Part shown: piece after piece, positions 1 to 6,377 of the stretch
Position numbering within the stretch: the first letter of the stretch is position 1
Layout: each line of letters starts with the position of its first letter
Assembly (NCBI GenBank): GCA_035283065.1
Contig: DATEUP010000191.1
Coordinates: 1 to 17,660, forward strand
Direction: 5' to 3'
Origin: DATEUP01 sp035283065
GTDB taxonomy: Archaea > Thermoplasmatota > DTKX01 > DATEUP01
Length of the DNA stretch: 17,660 bases
The notes under the pieces: generated by a model
Database searches by the model: none
Seen by the model: the letters and a program-made list of their open reading frames with translations, nothing else
What the model was told of the DNA's origin: nothing
Translations under genes and position numbers: made by a program

Positions 1-195
1 GTCCAGGGCGCGACGATCGACGCCACGCTCCTGCCGGCGATCAAGGAAGTCTACTACTACGCGGCGATCGTGCACGCGATCGGCGACGGCGTGCTGGCCG
101 GCGTGATCTCGTCGGGCAAGTTCTCCGCGGGGCTCATCCACGCGTTCATCATGACGCTCGGGGCGTTCCTCATGCTGCGCGTGCTTGCAGGCTGA
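1..195 (+). CDS. Type II secretion system F-family (TadC/FlaJ-like) membrane protein, C-terminal fragment
   Basis: The reading frame is open from base 1 and ends at TGA 193-195, giving the last 64 residues of a protein that begins outside the window. The fragment has a short amphipathic stretch, then the pattern GDGVLAGVISSGKFSAGLIH followed by a hydrophobic helix to the end. A Gly-rich turn, a short polar segment, Gly-Leu-x-His and a final membrane helix are typical of the C-terminus of T2SSF proteins, the inner-membrane platform of archaeal type IV pili and archaella. Its partner ATPase would be expected upstream, outside the window. It converges on the next gene with a 16-base gap. Only the C-terminus is visible, so TadC cannot be separated from FlaJ/ArlJ, and another polytopic protein remains possible. 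Confidence 0.6.
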   Translation, partial: VQGATIDATLLPAIKEVYYYAAIVHAIGDGVLAGVISSGKFSAGLIHAFIMTLGAFLMLRVLAG

Positions 196-213
196 GGCGC
201 GGGGCGAGCGCCT
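195..213. terminator. Possible bidirectional hairpin between convergent stop codons
   Basis: Bases 195-200 (AGGCGC) pair with 208-213 (GCGCCT) around a 7-base loop. The stem overlaps the stop codons of the two convergent genes. There is no T-run on either side, so a terminator role is only a guess from position. Confidence 0.25.
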
Positions 214-1042
214 ACTGCTTCTCCTTGCCCTCCTCGGAGAGTTTCTCCCACCAGGGGCGGTTGTCGACCGCCTGCCGCGCGCGGCTCTCGGCCGCCGCGC
301 TCGTCCTCTTGCTGAAGTCGGAGAGGTAGCGCACGGTCTTCGCGGCGTCCCAGAAGATCGTACCGACGCGCCAGGCCACAACGATGCCGAGGAACGGCAC
401 GACGAAAGCCGCCGCGATGTAGCCGAGGTAGTAGAGGATGAAGGGCAGGCCGAACCACTCGGCCCCGGCGGTGTCCCCCGTGAAGGTCGAAAACCCGAGG
501 AAGAGGAAGAGCTCCCCGCCGAAGGCGAACACCCCGACGGCGCGCGTGAGCGTGACCGTGAGCGCGCCGACCTCCTTCACGATCTTCATGTTTGCAAGGA
601 ACTGCGAGAGGCCGAAGAAGGCGACGAGGGCGGCGAAGCTGCCGACGAGCAGGTAGGGGCCAAGCGAGGCGAAGGACTCGGGGACGGCGACATAGAGGGT
701 CGCGGTGCCGTCGGTCGTCCTCGAGACCGCGTACCCGAAGAAGTCGTTCGCGCCGCCGGAGCGCAGGCGCGCGAAGTATGAGGCGACGAGGAAGGCGCCG
801 TAGGGCAGCGCCGAGAAGAGGACGAGCTTGGCCTCCTGCTTGATCGGCTCGTAGTTCAGCGAGAAGACGAAAGCGCCAAGCCCTAGGGCGGCGAACCCGA
901 CCCCGCCGAGGCCGAAGGCGAGGGCCGTGAGGAGCGCGTACTCGTTTGCCGCGCCGGCGACCGGGCCACCCTGGATGTACGGGAGCATCGAGGTCACGGC
1001 AAGGGCGGCAAAGGAGGCGCCGACCCCGAAGACGCCGAACAT
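212..1042 (-). CDS. Six-helix integral membrane protein of unknown function
   Basis: The 276-residue product has about six hydrophobic segments, near residues 4-25, 33-60, 71-92, 124-150, 157-185 and 200-230. It ends in a charged, Trp-containing tail (WWEKLSEEGKEKQ), probably cytosolic. I recognise no enzyme motif or named family. It lies 74 bases downstream of the secreted GH51-like gene on the same strand and is probably co-transcribed with it. The ATG at 1042 is the first canonical start but has no Shine-Dalgarno. The frame stays open further upstream with protein-like sequence (WTKDLFGDVRFNAVFF). An ACG codon at 1099-1097 sits 8 bases from a GGGGGG run, so the true protein may be 295 residues. 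The coding call is firm; the start and function are not. Confidence 0.75.
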   Translation of the reverse strand: MFGVFGVGASFAALAVTSMLPYIQGGPVAGAANEYALLTALAFGLGGVGFAALGLGAFVFSLNYEPIKQEAKLVLFSALPYGAFLVASYFARLRSGGANDFFGYAVSRTTDGTATLYVAVPESFASLGPYLLVGSFAALVAFFGLSQFLANMKIVKEVGALTVTLTRAVGVFAFGGELFLFLGFSTFTGDTAGAEWFGLPFILYYLGYIAAAFVVPFLGIVVAWRVGTIFWDAAKTVRYLSDFSKRTSAAAESRARQAVDNRPWWEKLSEEGKEKQ

Positions 1043-1107
1043 GAAGAAGACGGCGTTGAAGCGGACGTCCCCGAAGAGGTCCTTCGTCCATTCGGCCGTG
1101 CGAGGAA

Positions 1108-1115
1108 CCCCCCTT
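1108..1115 (-). promoter_or_regulatory. Probable ribosome binding site (AAGGGGGG) for the membrane protein gene
   Basis: On the minus strand AAGGGGGG lies just after the TAA of the upstream gene. It is 8 bases before ACG 1099 but about 65 bases before ATG 1042. Similar G-runs precede rpl15 and rpl24 in this window at normal spacing. This argues that translation of the membrane protein begins near 1099. Confidence 0.45.
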
Positions 1116-1116
1116 T

Positions 1117-2730
1117 TTAGAGCCTGGTCGTGAAGGCGAAGGACGTGAAGGAGTTGCGCTCGAGGGTGAACTCAAAGCGGAACACGCCGGGCTCCGGGGG
1201 CGCGCTCTGGAGGTTCTCCTGGGTCGCGCGCGGCCGGACGTGCAGCACGCCCGTGTAGGCGTCGGTCGAGAGGGCGTCGGCGGCAAGGGTCTGGACGTAG
1301 GCGGAGGCGTTGAGGCTCGCCGCCTGCGTGTTCTGGACCTTGAGGTGGACGACGACGCGGTCGGTGAGGGACCGGGAGGCCAGGAAGAGGGCCATCTGGC
1401 CGTCCTCGAGGTCCAGGGTGGCCCCCGCGGAGACGAGGGGCACGCTTGCTGCCACGGGCCACCTGCCGAGGGCGGGGGCGCGGAAGTTCGCGCGCGCTCT
1501 CTCGGAGGCGGACCCGCTGCCCGCATAGGTGACCGTGAGCGAACTGCCCGAAGCGAGCTGGCCGTAGGCGGAGAGGACCTCGCCGAAGGCGTTGAGCCCG
1601 AAGCGCTGTTCGACGGGCAGGTCGAAGGCCGTGGGGACCTTGATGAGCGCCTCGAAGCCGTCGCGGTTGAGCCCCGCGTAGACGGCCGTAAAGACCTCGT
1701 CGCGGCGCAGGAAGGCGTTCATCATGCCGGCAAGCGCGATGGCCGTGCCAAGGGAGTCGGCCTTGTCGTGGTTCCACCCCTCGGCGCCAAAGTCGACCGA
1801 GTACCGGTACACGGCGATCGGCAGGGGCACGCGGAGCTTCTGCTGGACGCGGGCCTCCGCGTCGCCAAGCACGGCGACCGCGTGCTCCTCGGAAAACGCG
1901 TAGAGGCTGGGGTAGAGTGCGCCGTCCGTGAGCGGGCGGTTGGGCACCTCGATGCGCACCGAGACCGCGACAAAGTCGATGAGGGCCCCCCCGGTCTGGT
2001 TCTGGAGCGGGTCGGCAAGGCGCAGGCGCGTGAGGAGCGCGTCGTTCCAGTTGCGCCCGTCCTGGGTCGACCCGTCGTCGATCCAGACGCCGACCTGGAT
2101 GCCGGGCGAGGTCGCCTTCATCGCCGAGGCGTTCCGGAGCGCGGCCTCGGCGTAGTCGTCGGCGGTCTCGAACTTCTCGGAGTAGGCGCGGATGTCCTCG
2201 CCAAGGAGCCAGTAGCGCACGTCGAAGGGCGTCTGGCTGCCCCCAGCCTGGGCGGCCCTAAGGCCGCCCTCTGGGGTGCTGGCCGGGAGGTTCGAGTAGG
2301 CGACCCAGTCGCGGGCCTCGCTCGGGCCGCCGGTCGCCATGTTTGCCGTGAGCATGATGTTCGGCACGCCGGCGGCGTCGGCAAGCGACCAGAGCTCGAA
2401 GGTGTTCATGAAGCCTTCGAGGGTCGCGTTGGCGAAGTGGTAGGACTGGGACACGTCGTCGGGGAAGCGCAGCATCTTCGGGCGCAGCTCGGCTGTCGAG
2501 GAGGCCGCGGAAGTGGCGACGCCGGACTGCGAGACGCCGTTTCCTTCGGCGGAGGCGGAGACCGAGACGCCCACGAACGCGGCGGGGACCGGGCGCGGGT
2601 TGACTTCCCAGTCGAGGGTGATGTCGACGTGGACGGGCGAGGAGGGGGCAAACGCGGCAAGGAGCGAAGTCGAGCCAAGCATGGCGCAAACGGTGGCGGC
2701 CACCCAGGCGGCGACGTACCGCATGTTCAC
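1117..2730 (-). CDS. Secreted GH51-like (clan GH-A fold) protein, probable pseudo-glycosidase
   Basis: The 537-residue product begins with a signal peptide-like segment (hydrophobic residues 4-28). Residues 80-370 follow the order of landmarks of GH51 alpha-L-arabinofuranosidases: LRFPDD at 87-92 for RFPGG, a helix then NIMLTANMATG at 124-134, EARDWVAYSN at 138-147, RYWLLGED at 172-179 for the YWEIGNE acid/base motif, and a helical GMMNAFLRR stretch near 335-343. Residues 395-537 look like the usual C-terminal beta-sandwich. The acid/base Glu position appears to be Asp (GED for GNE), and the nucleophile region (IAVYRYSVDFG, 305-315) has no Glu, so activity is doubtful. The start is GTG 2730 or ATG 2724. 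A TATA box lies upstream, so it probably has its own promoter. The family assignment is from pattern recognition only. Confidence 0.6.
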   Translation of the reverse strand: MNMRYVAAWVAATVCAMLGSTSLLAAFAPSSPVHVDITLDWEVNPRPVPAAFVGVSVSASAEGNGVSQSGVATSAASSTAELRPKMLRFPDDVSQSYHFANATLEGFMNTFELWSLADAAGVPNIMLTANMATGGPSEARDWVAYSNLPASTPEGGLRAAQAGGSQTPFDVRYWLLGEDIRAYSEKFETADDYAEAALRNASAMKATSPGIQVGVWIDDGSTQDGRNWNDALLTRLRLADPLQNQTGGALIDFVAVSVRIEVPNRPLTDGALYPSLYAFSEEHAVAVLGDAEARVQQKLRVPLPIAVYRYSVDFGAEGWNHDKADSLGTAIALAGMMNAFLRRDEVFTAVYAGLNRDGFEALIKVPTAFDLPVEQRFGLNAFGEVLSAYGQLASGSSLTVTYAGSGSASERARANFRAPALGRWPVAASVPLVSAGATLDLEDGQMALFLASRSLTDRVVVHLKVQNTQAASLNASAYVQTLAADALSTDAYTGVLHVRPRATQENLQSAPPEPGVFRFEFTLERNSFTSFAFTTRL

Positions 2731-2765
2731 GGTAAAGCCCCGTTGCGGAGCATAGCGGGAGCCCG

Positions 2766-2771
2766 TATAAA
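2766..2771 (-). promoter_or_regulatory. TATA box for the secreted GH51-like gene
   Basis: On the minus strand the hexamer TTTATA (2771-2766) stands out in GC-rich surroundings, 36 bases before the GTG start. With the usual archaeal spacing of about 25 bases from TATA centre to transcription start, the leader would be only about 15 bases. This fits a single-gene or two-gene transcript independent of the ribosomal cluster. Confidence 0.5.
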
Positions 2772-2847
2772 GACAACGAGGCGGACGCGCGCGCGTGAAA
2801 GTCGCTAGCGCAGGGCGGCGAGCGAGGCGAAACAGGCCGCGACAAAG

Positions 2848-2857
2848 CCTTAAAAGG
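2848..2857 (+). promoter_or_regulatory. TATA-like box upstream of tRNA-Ser
   Basis: CCTTAAAAGG, preceded by the A-rich ACAAAG, is the only AT-rich block between the divergent GH51-like and tRNA genes. Archaeal spacing would start transcription near 2878, about 75 bases before the tRNA. The primary transcript would then include the structured segment at 2895-2948. The block is nearly palindromic, so direction is inferred from position. Confidence 0.4.
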
Positions 2858-2894
2858 GCGCGCCGGGCTAACGCGAAAGGCCAGACAGCCGACC

Positions 2895-2948
2895 GGCACC
2901 GTAGGAAGGCAGGGAGAAAGCGCCTTCGGGAAGGCGCGCGCCGGTGCC
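2895..2948 (+). other. Structured leader with competing hairpins before tRNA-Ser
   Basis: Bases 2920-2926 (GCGCCTT) pair perfectly with 2931-2937 (AAGGCGC) around a CGGG loop. An outer stem joins 2895-2901 (GGCACCG) to 2942-2948 (CGGTGCC). GGAAGGC occurs twice (2904-2910 and 2929-2935), and both copies can pair with GCCTTC 2922-2927, giving mutually exclusive folds. It could be a 5' leader of the tRNA transcript, a small RNA, or chance pairing in GC-rich DNA. I see no C/D box, ACA box or known riboswitch core. Confidence 0.3.
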
Positions 2949-2953
2949 CTCAC

Positions 2954-3035
2954 GCCGAGGTGGCCCAGCGGTACGGCGCGAGCCTGGAAAGCTCGTGGGC
3001 GCAAGCCTTCGGGAGTTCGAATCTCCCCCTCGGCG
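2954..3035 (+). tRNA. tRNA-Ser (anticodon GGA)
   Basis: This is a complete type II tRNA. The acceptor stem is GCCGAGG (2954-2960) with CCTCGGC (3028-3034), and the discriminator is G3035, as expected for serine. The anticodon stem is CGAGC/GCTCG (2979-2983, 2991-2995) around loop CTGGAAA, placing anticodon GGA at 2986-2988. A long variable arm spans about 2996-3010. The T arm is GGGAG/CTCCC with loop TTCGAAT (3011-3027). No CCA is encoded and no intron is visible. It decodes UCC and UCU, and it converges on cbf5 with a 38-base gap. Confidence 0.95.
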
Positions 3036-3073
3036 CTTCCTTTCCCCAAACGAGCGGAGTGGAGCGCGCGGCC

Positions 3074-4087
3074 CTAAGGGGGCGCGGGAGCGGCCGAACG
3101 CGGGCGCTTGGCCTTCCACCCGCGGGGGTACGTCCCGGGCTTCATGAGGACGCGCGTGGTGAGCGCGACGGGCCCTTGCGAAGCCTGGGCAATCCGCTCG
3201 CCCGAAAGGGACGCGCGGGCCACGGCGACGGCCTCGCCCTTCAGCGTCATCACCGCGACTTCGTCGCCGGCCGTAATCGAGGGCTCGACGGCGGCAAGGC
3301 CGGGCGCATTGAGGGGGGCGCCGTGGCACAGCGCGTCGACCGCCGAGTCCTTCACGACGACCTTCCGGTGCTGCGCGAGCAGGTCCTCGACGGGGTGGAG
3401 GAGCCTCTTCAGGTCCCCGGCGCGCGAGAGGTCGCGGGCGTTTTCGACGGCGTCGCGGAGCGCGCTCAGCGTGACGGCCTCGGGAAGCGTGAACGGCCCC
3501 ACGCCCGTGCGGCGCAGGTCGCGCAGGTTTGCGCCGGCTCCAAGGACGAGGCCGAGGTCGTGGGCCAGCGTGCGGATGTAGGTCCCCGCCTCGCAGGCCA
3601 CCTCGACGAGGGCGGCGCGGTCGGTGGCCTCGAGGACCGTGAGGGCAAAGACGCGGCGGATCCGCCGCTCGCGGCGCACGGCGGACTTCTTCGGGGGGAC
3701 CTGGAGGATGGGCCCCACGAACTCCGCGGCGGCGCGCCGCACAGCCGCCGGGTCGACTGCGCGGTGGAAGGCGATGTGCCCCACATAGCGCTTGTCTGCG
3801 CCCTCGACGACCGCAAGGGCCTTGGTGGCGTCGCCCACGGCGACAAGCAGGAGCCCGGTCGCGTTGGGGTCGAGGGTGCCCGCGTGGCCCGCGCGCGGGG
3901 CCTTGAACATGTCGCGCACCCAGGCGGCGACCTGGTGCGAGCTCGGGCCCTCGGGCTTGTCGACAAGGACAAACGAGGAGGCCGAAAGCTCCCCAAGCGT
4001 GCGCTCCTCGGGCCGCTTGCCGTAGCGCAGGTCCGTCGAGGCCGCCTCGACGACCGTGAGCTTTGGCGGCACCTTGGAGACCCCCAT
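3074..4087 (-). CDS. truB: H/ACA RNP pseudouridine synthase Cbf5 (TruB family)
   Basis: The 337-residue protein carries the TruB catalytic motif GHAGTLDPNATG at residues 67-78, with Asp73 as nucleophile. Other family signatures are LVDKPEGPSSH (41-51) and PPKKSAVRRERRIRR (131-145). A C-terminal PUA domain spans about 241-316, starting VVVKDSAVDALCHGAPL. In archaea Cbf5 works with Nop10, Gar1, L7Ae and H/ACA guide RNAs on rRNA, and also modifies U55 of tRNA. It is the last gene of the ribosomal cluster, 28 bases after cmk. ATG 4087 lacks a strong Shine-Dalgarno. In many euryarchaea rpl14e sits just before this gene; here it does not. The tail ends in Pro/Ala-rich sequence. No T-run terminator follows. 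Confidence 0.95.
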   Translation of the reverse strand: MGVSKVPPKLTVVEAASTDLRYGKRPEERTLGELSASSFVLVDKPEGPSSHQVAAWVRDMFKAPRAGHAGTLDPNATGLLLVAVGDATKALAVVEGADKRYVGHIAFHRAVDPAAVRRAAAEFVGPILQVPPKKSAVRRERRIRRVFALTVLEATDRAALVEVACEAGTYIRTLAHDLGLVLGAGANLRDLRRTGVGPFTLPEAVTLSALRDAVENARDLSRAGDLKRLLHPVEDLLAQHRKVVVKDSAVDALCHGAPLNAPGLAAVEPSITAGDEVAVMTLKGEAVAVARASLSGERIAQASQGPVALTTRVLMKPGTYPRGWKAKRPRSAAPAPP

Positions 4088-4115
4088 CCGCGGCGCAAGC
4101 CAGGGGCCCCGCGCG

Positions 4116-4649
4116 CTACTTGCGCTTGCGCACGGCCCCGGTGATCTCCTTCGAGATCGCCTCGGGCGGCCGGCTTGAGCTGTCGATCACGAGGTCGTAC
4201 TGCGAGGTGTCGCGCAGGTCGATCCCGTAGAGCTCGAAGTACCGGTCCCACTCGACCTTCTCGCGCGCCTGGGTGGCGGCCACCGCCGAGGGGACCGAGA
4301 GGCCGTCGCGATTGGCGATGCGCTCCGCACGCACCTTGAGCGGTGCGTCGAGCCAGACTTGGAAGGCGGCCACGCCGTTGCGCGAGAGCATGGGCCCCGT
4401 GAGCCTCCCTTCAAGCAGCACGTTGCCGGCCTTCGCGATCTCGAGGGTCTTCAGGTCGATCGACTTGTCCACGTCGGGGTTGCGGTGCGCGAAGGCGCCG
4501 AACTCCTCGAGGGTCATCGCGCGCGTGTCGGCAAGCCCGCGGAAGATCTCGCCGATGTTCACGTGCTTGAGCGCGAGGTCCTCCGCGACTTTCCGCGCCA
4601 CGGTGGTCTTGCCCGCGCCAGGCAGGCCGCCCAGGGTTACGATGACCAA
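4116..4649 (-). CDS. cmk: Cytidylate kinase, archaeal type
   Basis: The 177-residue protein phosphorylates CMP and dCMP using ATP. The P-loop GLPGAGKT is at residues 8-15, followed by KHVNIGEIFR (28-37), the usual CMP-kinase segment after the first helix. RLTGPMLSRNGVAAFQVWLDAP (82-103) and RAERIANRDGLS (108-119) match the core strand and LID region. The length matches the archaeal family (about 175-190). Translation appears to start at TTG 4649, with GGTGG 6 bases upstream; no ATG is available near the P-loop. It is the usual neighbour of cbf5. An 84-base gap separates it from the DUF106 gene, where rpl34e is found in many euryarchaea. Confidence 0.93.
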   Translation of the reverse strand: MVIVTLGGLPGAGKTTVARKVAEDLALKHVNIGEIFRGLADTRAMTLEEFGAFAHRNPDVDKSIDLKTLEIAKAGNVLLEGRLTGPMLSRNGVAAFQVWLDAPLKVRAERIANRDGLSVPSAVAATQAREKVEWDRYFELYGIDLRDTSQYDLVIDSSSRPPEAISKEITGAVRKRK

Positions 4650-4706
4650 GGCGCCACCTTCAAAAGGGCCGCGAGTCCCACGCGGCGCGCTCGAAGCCCA
4701 CCGAGC

Positions 4707-4717
4707 GGATATAGGGT
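4707..4717 (-). promoter_or_regulatory. Weak TATA-like element upstream of cmk
   Basis: The minus-strand sequence ACCCTATATCC lies in the 84-base gap between the DUF106 gene and cmk, about 60 bases before the TTG start. It could drive a cmk-cbf5 transcript separate from the ribosomal cluster. The match is short and the call is tentative. Confidence 0.25.
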
Positions 4718-4733
4718 TTCCCGTGCGAGGGGG

Positions 4734-5756
4734 CTAGCGCCTGCGGCTCCGGGCGCCCCGTGCGCCCTCCTTGTCGGCGGCCTTGGCTTTGATGAGGCCC
4801 CCCGGGGCCGCAGCCCCGCCGGGGGCGGGGGACTCGGGGCCGTCTTGTTCCTCGCCCGAGGGCCCCTCCCCTCCGGCGGAATCGTCCTCCTCGCTGTCGA
4901 CGATCTCGACCTCGGACTCGTCGGCGTCGACAATCCGCGTGAGGCCATCGCCAGCGTCGGCCTGGCCCACGGCGCCGGGGCGGCCTTGGCGCAGGCGCCG
5001 CTTCGCGCGCTCGCTCTCCTTGTCAAGGACATCGCTGTCGTCGGCCTCGCCCTCCGCGCGCCGGATGAGGTCCTCGACCGTCGGCATCGGCTTCAGGGGC
5101 GCGTGCGGGTCAAACGCCCGGTAGCGCCAGAGCTTCAGGGCGGCGCCGAGGCAGACGGAGAGCGGCAGGGACATCACCATGTAGAGGAGCACCCAGTAGG
5201 GGAACCCGAAGGAGCCGTGGAGGGGCCAGCTCGCGGCCCACGGCAGGGAAATCGACGTGACCTGGACGTTGCGCGTGAGGAAGACGTTCAGCCACCCGAA
5301 GACCGCGAGAGCGACGACCATGGTCCCGATCGCGGGCCGCATGGTCGCGTAGTTGGCTTCCATCGTCTGGCTCATGACGAAAGGCTGCGCGCGCTTGAGC
5401 CTCTCGGCGCGGTCGACGTCGCGCTTGAGGCGCGCGTCGCCAAGCTCCCGCTGGAAGGACTTCTGCATGAGGCGGCCGCGCTCGAGTGCGATGTAGTCGC
5501 TCGACCAGTGCCTGAGGCCGGTAGAGAGGACGCCGGTGAGCGCGCCGGCGAAGAAGACCGAGATGACGGGCAGGTGGCCGCCGAAGCCGATCGTGGGGTT
5601 GAGCACGAAGGACATCCCGGCGCCAAGCGCCGCGGAGAGTGCGGGGTCGATCATGACGAAGAGCATGAGCATCATCGTGAGGAGCATGTAGGTCTGGCCC
5701 TTCGGCGCCGGGGGAGGCCGGGCCCGTCGGTTCTGCGCCAGGGTCCCACCCCTCAC
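4734..5756 (-). CDS. EMC3/TMCO1-like Oxa1-superfamily membrane insertase (DUF106)
   Basis: The 340-residue protein has four hydrophobic segments, near residues 24-50, 61-82, 140-160 and 185-208. A charged, probably coiled-coil cytosolic region (about 88-137, LERGRLMQKSFQRELGDARL onward) lies between the second and third. This is the layout of archaeal DUF106 proteins, relatives of YidC/Oxa1, EMC3 and TMCO1 that assist membrane protein insertion. Its place just after secY and adkA is the conserved archaeal context. The C-terminal 100 residues are an acidic then Arg-rich low-complexity tail, not part of the family core. The GTG at 5756 overlaps the adkA stop as GTGA, suggesting coupling; there is no clear separate Shine-Dalgarno, and a later ATG (residue 24) is possible. 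Confidence 0.85.
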   Translation of the reverse strand: MRGGTLAQNRRARPPPAPKGQTYMLLTMMLMLFVMIDPALSAALGAGMSFVLNPTIGFGGHLPVISVFFAGALTGVLSTGLRHWSSDYIALERGRLMQKSFQRELGDARLKRDVDRAERLKRAQPFVMSQTMEANYATMRPAIGTMVVALAVFGWLNVFLTRNVQVTSISLPWAASWPLHGSFGFPYWVLLYMVMSLPLSVCLGAALKLWRYRAFDPHAPLKPMPTVEDLIRRAEGEADDSDVLDKESERAKRRLRQGRPGAVGQADAGDGLTRIVDADESEVEIVDSEEDDSAGGEGPSGEEQDGPESPAPGGAAAPGGLIKAKAADKEGARGARSRRR

Positions 5757-6307
5757 TTCGAAGAAAGGAAGACTTCCGAGAGCACCCGCACGGCCTCGTC
5801 GACGCCGCCGTCGAGGTTCGGGACGACCTTCAGCGTCGCGCCCGAGAGGACGGCCATGGCGCTTGCCGCCGCCCGGTTGAGCCCCTGGTGCTCCTCGATG
5901 AGCTCGACGGTTTCGCTGTCGCGCCTGCGCGAGCCGTCCTTCGCGCGCCGTCCGAAGATCTGTGCGGCGGGCGCCTCGACAAGGACGACGGCGTGCGGGG
6001 CGATCAGCGTGAGCACGGTCATGGGGATGCCGGGGAGGTACCCCTCGCGCGTCTTGATGAGGCAGTGCGTGTCGATGATCGCGTCGGCCATCGCGCCGAT
6101 GCGCTCGGCGGCCTTCGCCTGGATCTGGCGCTGGGTTTCGGCGGGCAGCTTGCGCATCTCATCGCGGGCCTTGGCCAGAGCGCGCGCCTGTGCCTCCTCG
6201 AACATGACGGTCCCGTAGTTCACGATCGGCACGGCGAAGGCCTTCGACACGCCTTCCATGACGCTCGACTTGCCGACCCCCGGGACCCCGGTCACGATGA
6301 CGCGCAC
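5753..6307 (-). CDS. adkA: Adenylate kinase, archaeal AdkA type
   Basis: The 184-residue protein interconverts AMP, ATP and ADP. The P-loop GVPGVGKSS lies at residues 7-15, directly after a short strand (RVIVT), and VPIVNYGTVMFEEA follows at the AMP-binding side. IIDTHCLIKTREGYLPG and LVEAPAAQIFGRRAKD match the archaeal trimeric family (about 190 residues), which differs from bacterial Adk. I chose GTG 6307 because AAGGAGG lies 6 bases upstream. An ATG at 6406 in the same frame would add 33 Arg/Pro-rich residues and overlap the end of secY. The position right after secY is standard in archaea. Confidence 0.93.
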   Translation of the reverse strand: MRVIVTGVPGVGKSSVMEGVSKAFAVPIVNYGTVMFEEAQARALAKARDEMRKLPAETQRQIQAKAAERIGAMADAIIDTHCLIKTREGYLPGIPMTVLTLIAPHAVVLVEAPAAQIFGRRAKDGSRRRDSETVELIEEHQGLNRAAASAMAVLSGATLKVVPNLDGGVDEAVRVLSEVFLSSK

Positions 6308-6313
6308 GTTCCG

Positions 6314-6320
6314 CCTCCTT
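6314..6320 (-). promoter_or_regulatory. Ribosome binding site deciding the adkA start
   Basis: AAGGAGG on the minus strand ends 6 bases before GTG 6307. It supports this GTG over the in-frame upstream ATG at 6406. Confidence 0.75.
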
Positions 6321-6377
6321 GAGGAGCGGCCCTCCAAGGGCAAAGGGGGGCCATAAGGCCTCCTGCGCCCCTGGGGA

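Noticed and set aside
1089..1091. ATG at 1091 as start of the membrane protein, with a frameshift
   Set aside because: It is in a different frame from the hydrophobic protein, and joining the two would need an indel. The in-frame ACG at 1099 with a well-spaced Shine-Dalgarno explains the data more simply.
57..1526. Minus-strand reading frame of 489 codons over the membrane protein gene
   Set aside because: Its product is Arg/Pro/Ser/Ala-rich and it overlaps two better-supported genes in another frame.
1240..2808. Long + strand reading frame of 522 codons opposite the GH51-like gene
   Set aside because: It lies antisense to a gene with a signal peptide, fold landmarks and a promoter. Its product is Gly/Arg/Val/Asp-rich with no domain, the usual shadow in high-GC DNA.
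2878..2953. C/D-box or H/ACA guide RNA before tRNA-Ser
   Set aside because: No RUGAUGA/CUGA box pair and no ACA at the 3' side of the hairpin were found, so only an unclassified structured leader is reported.
3036..3073. Terminator between tRNA-Ser and cbf5
   Set aside because: There is a short pyrimidine stretch after the tRNA but no T-run or stable hairpin for either direction.
2795..4144. + strand reading frame of 449 codons spanning tRNA-Ser and antisense to cbf5
   Set aside because: It runs straight through a well-formed tRNA gene and opposite a conserved enzyme; no ribosome binding site or motif supports it.
4359..6218. + strand reading frame of 619 codons
   Set aside because: It covers cmk, DUF106 and adkA in antisense, crosses their intergenic gap and has shadow-like composition without recognisable motifs.
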